From NCBI GenBank assembly GCA_021827245.1, contig JAKAWN010000404.1, positions 1-6,113 of the forward strand: DNA of 6,113 bases, written 5' to 3'. Position numbers and translations under genes: made by a program. The notes below the pieces were generated by a model. That model did no database searches. It was not told the origin of the DNA and saw nothing but the letters and a program-made list of their open reading frames with translations. Positions 5,917-6,113 of this stretch are shown here, piece after piece (position 1 is the stretch's first letter; every line of letters begins with the position of its first letter). This DNA is from Acidobacteriota bacterium. GTDB lineage: Bacteria; Acidobacteriota; Terriglobia; UBA7540.

Positions 5917-6113
5917 GTGAAGACCATTCTGAACGGGTGCAACGTTTTGTTGAGTTTGCTTACTAAGACTTACGTATGCGAGTCGGTCAAGGCCAGGCGA
6001 AAGGGATCGAGATTACAGTGGTGCCACATGGCAGCATTCGCGGATGCTGCTCCAGTGCCGACGGCCCTCGCCTGGGTATGACCGGTTGTCGGAGCGGTGC
6101 TGGCAGTTTGTGC
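5917..6113 (+). pseudogene. ISL3-family transposase, degraded N-terminal part, cut by window edge
   Basis: Three frames in succession give the opening of an ISL3 (IS204/IS1001/IS1096/IS1165-type) transposase. GTG 5917 begins VKTILNGC. The frame of CAA 5940 continues QRFVEFAY, then a TAA at 5964-5966, and on to KGIEITVVPHGSIRG. The frame of CAG 6032 gives LLQCRRPSPGYDRLSERCWQFV up to the window end. Intact relatives read of the form (L/V)KTILN, (K/R)F-x-x-FVY, IEV-x-V-x-PR, and CSGCGRPGPGYDRLPERR-x-x-FV in one frame, with the N-terminal zinc-ribbon cysteines. Two frame changes (each equal to one base lost or two gained) and one stop show it is dead. The remainder, including the DDE domain, would lie to the right. 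No clear terminal inverted repeat is visible to its left. Confidence 0.8.

Noticed and set aside
1..6113. CRISPR array, tRNA, rRNA, toxin-antitoxin or defence genes
   Set aside because: I looked for regularly spaced repeats, tRNA-like cloverleaf arms and small gene pairs and saw none.

Overview
The window looks like chromosomal DNA of a saprophytic, carbohydrate-degrading bacterium. A very large secreted GH38 alpha-mannosidase next to a LacI-type sugar regulator, with decayed insertion sequences on both sides, fits an acidobacterium such as Granulicella, Terriglobus or Edaphobacter. That placement is an inference from gene style; no marker gene is present. Two intact genes dominate, both on the minus strand.

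Layout. Positions 1-205 hold no feature I can name. Positions 206-505 (+) are a scrap-heap of transposon DNA. A hairpin-rich stretch (219-348), in the position of an IS110 bridge RNA, leads into the first ~18 codons of an IS110-family recombinase (355-408). These run directly into an internal piece of an unrelated IS1595/ISXO2-type transposase (409-505), which carries a one-base frameshift in a T run. Positions 596-1642 (-) encode a LacI-family repressor. The gap at 1643-1799 holds the mannosidase terminator region (a perfect 14-bp inverted repeat and a short hairpin with a U tract) and probably the repressor promoter. Positions 1800-5396 (-) encode the mannosidase, with a signal peptide and a good ribosome-binding site. 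About 205 bp upstream of its start lies a site matching every conserved position of the LacI-family operator consensus (5601-5614), next to a perfect TTGACA -35 box (5629-5634). Positions 5703-5867 contain a dense set of nested inverted repeats. Positions 5917-6113 (+) are the broken 5' part of an ISL3-family transposase running off the window edge.

How it works together. The simplest reading is a self-contained sugar-responsive unit. The regulator, encoded just downstream of its probable target, represses the mannosidase promoter through the operator until a sugar effector (plausibly mannose or a manno-oligosaccharide) releases it. The enzyme is exported and trims alpha-mannosides outside the cytoplasm. 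The IS debris on both flanks suggests an accessory cassette or a site of repeated insertion. I do not see a clearly novel system. The best leads are the IS110/IS1595 chimera with its bridge-RNA-like leader, the operator/promoter overlap, and the nested palindromes.
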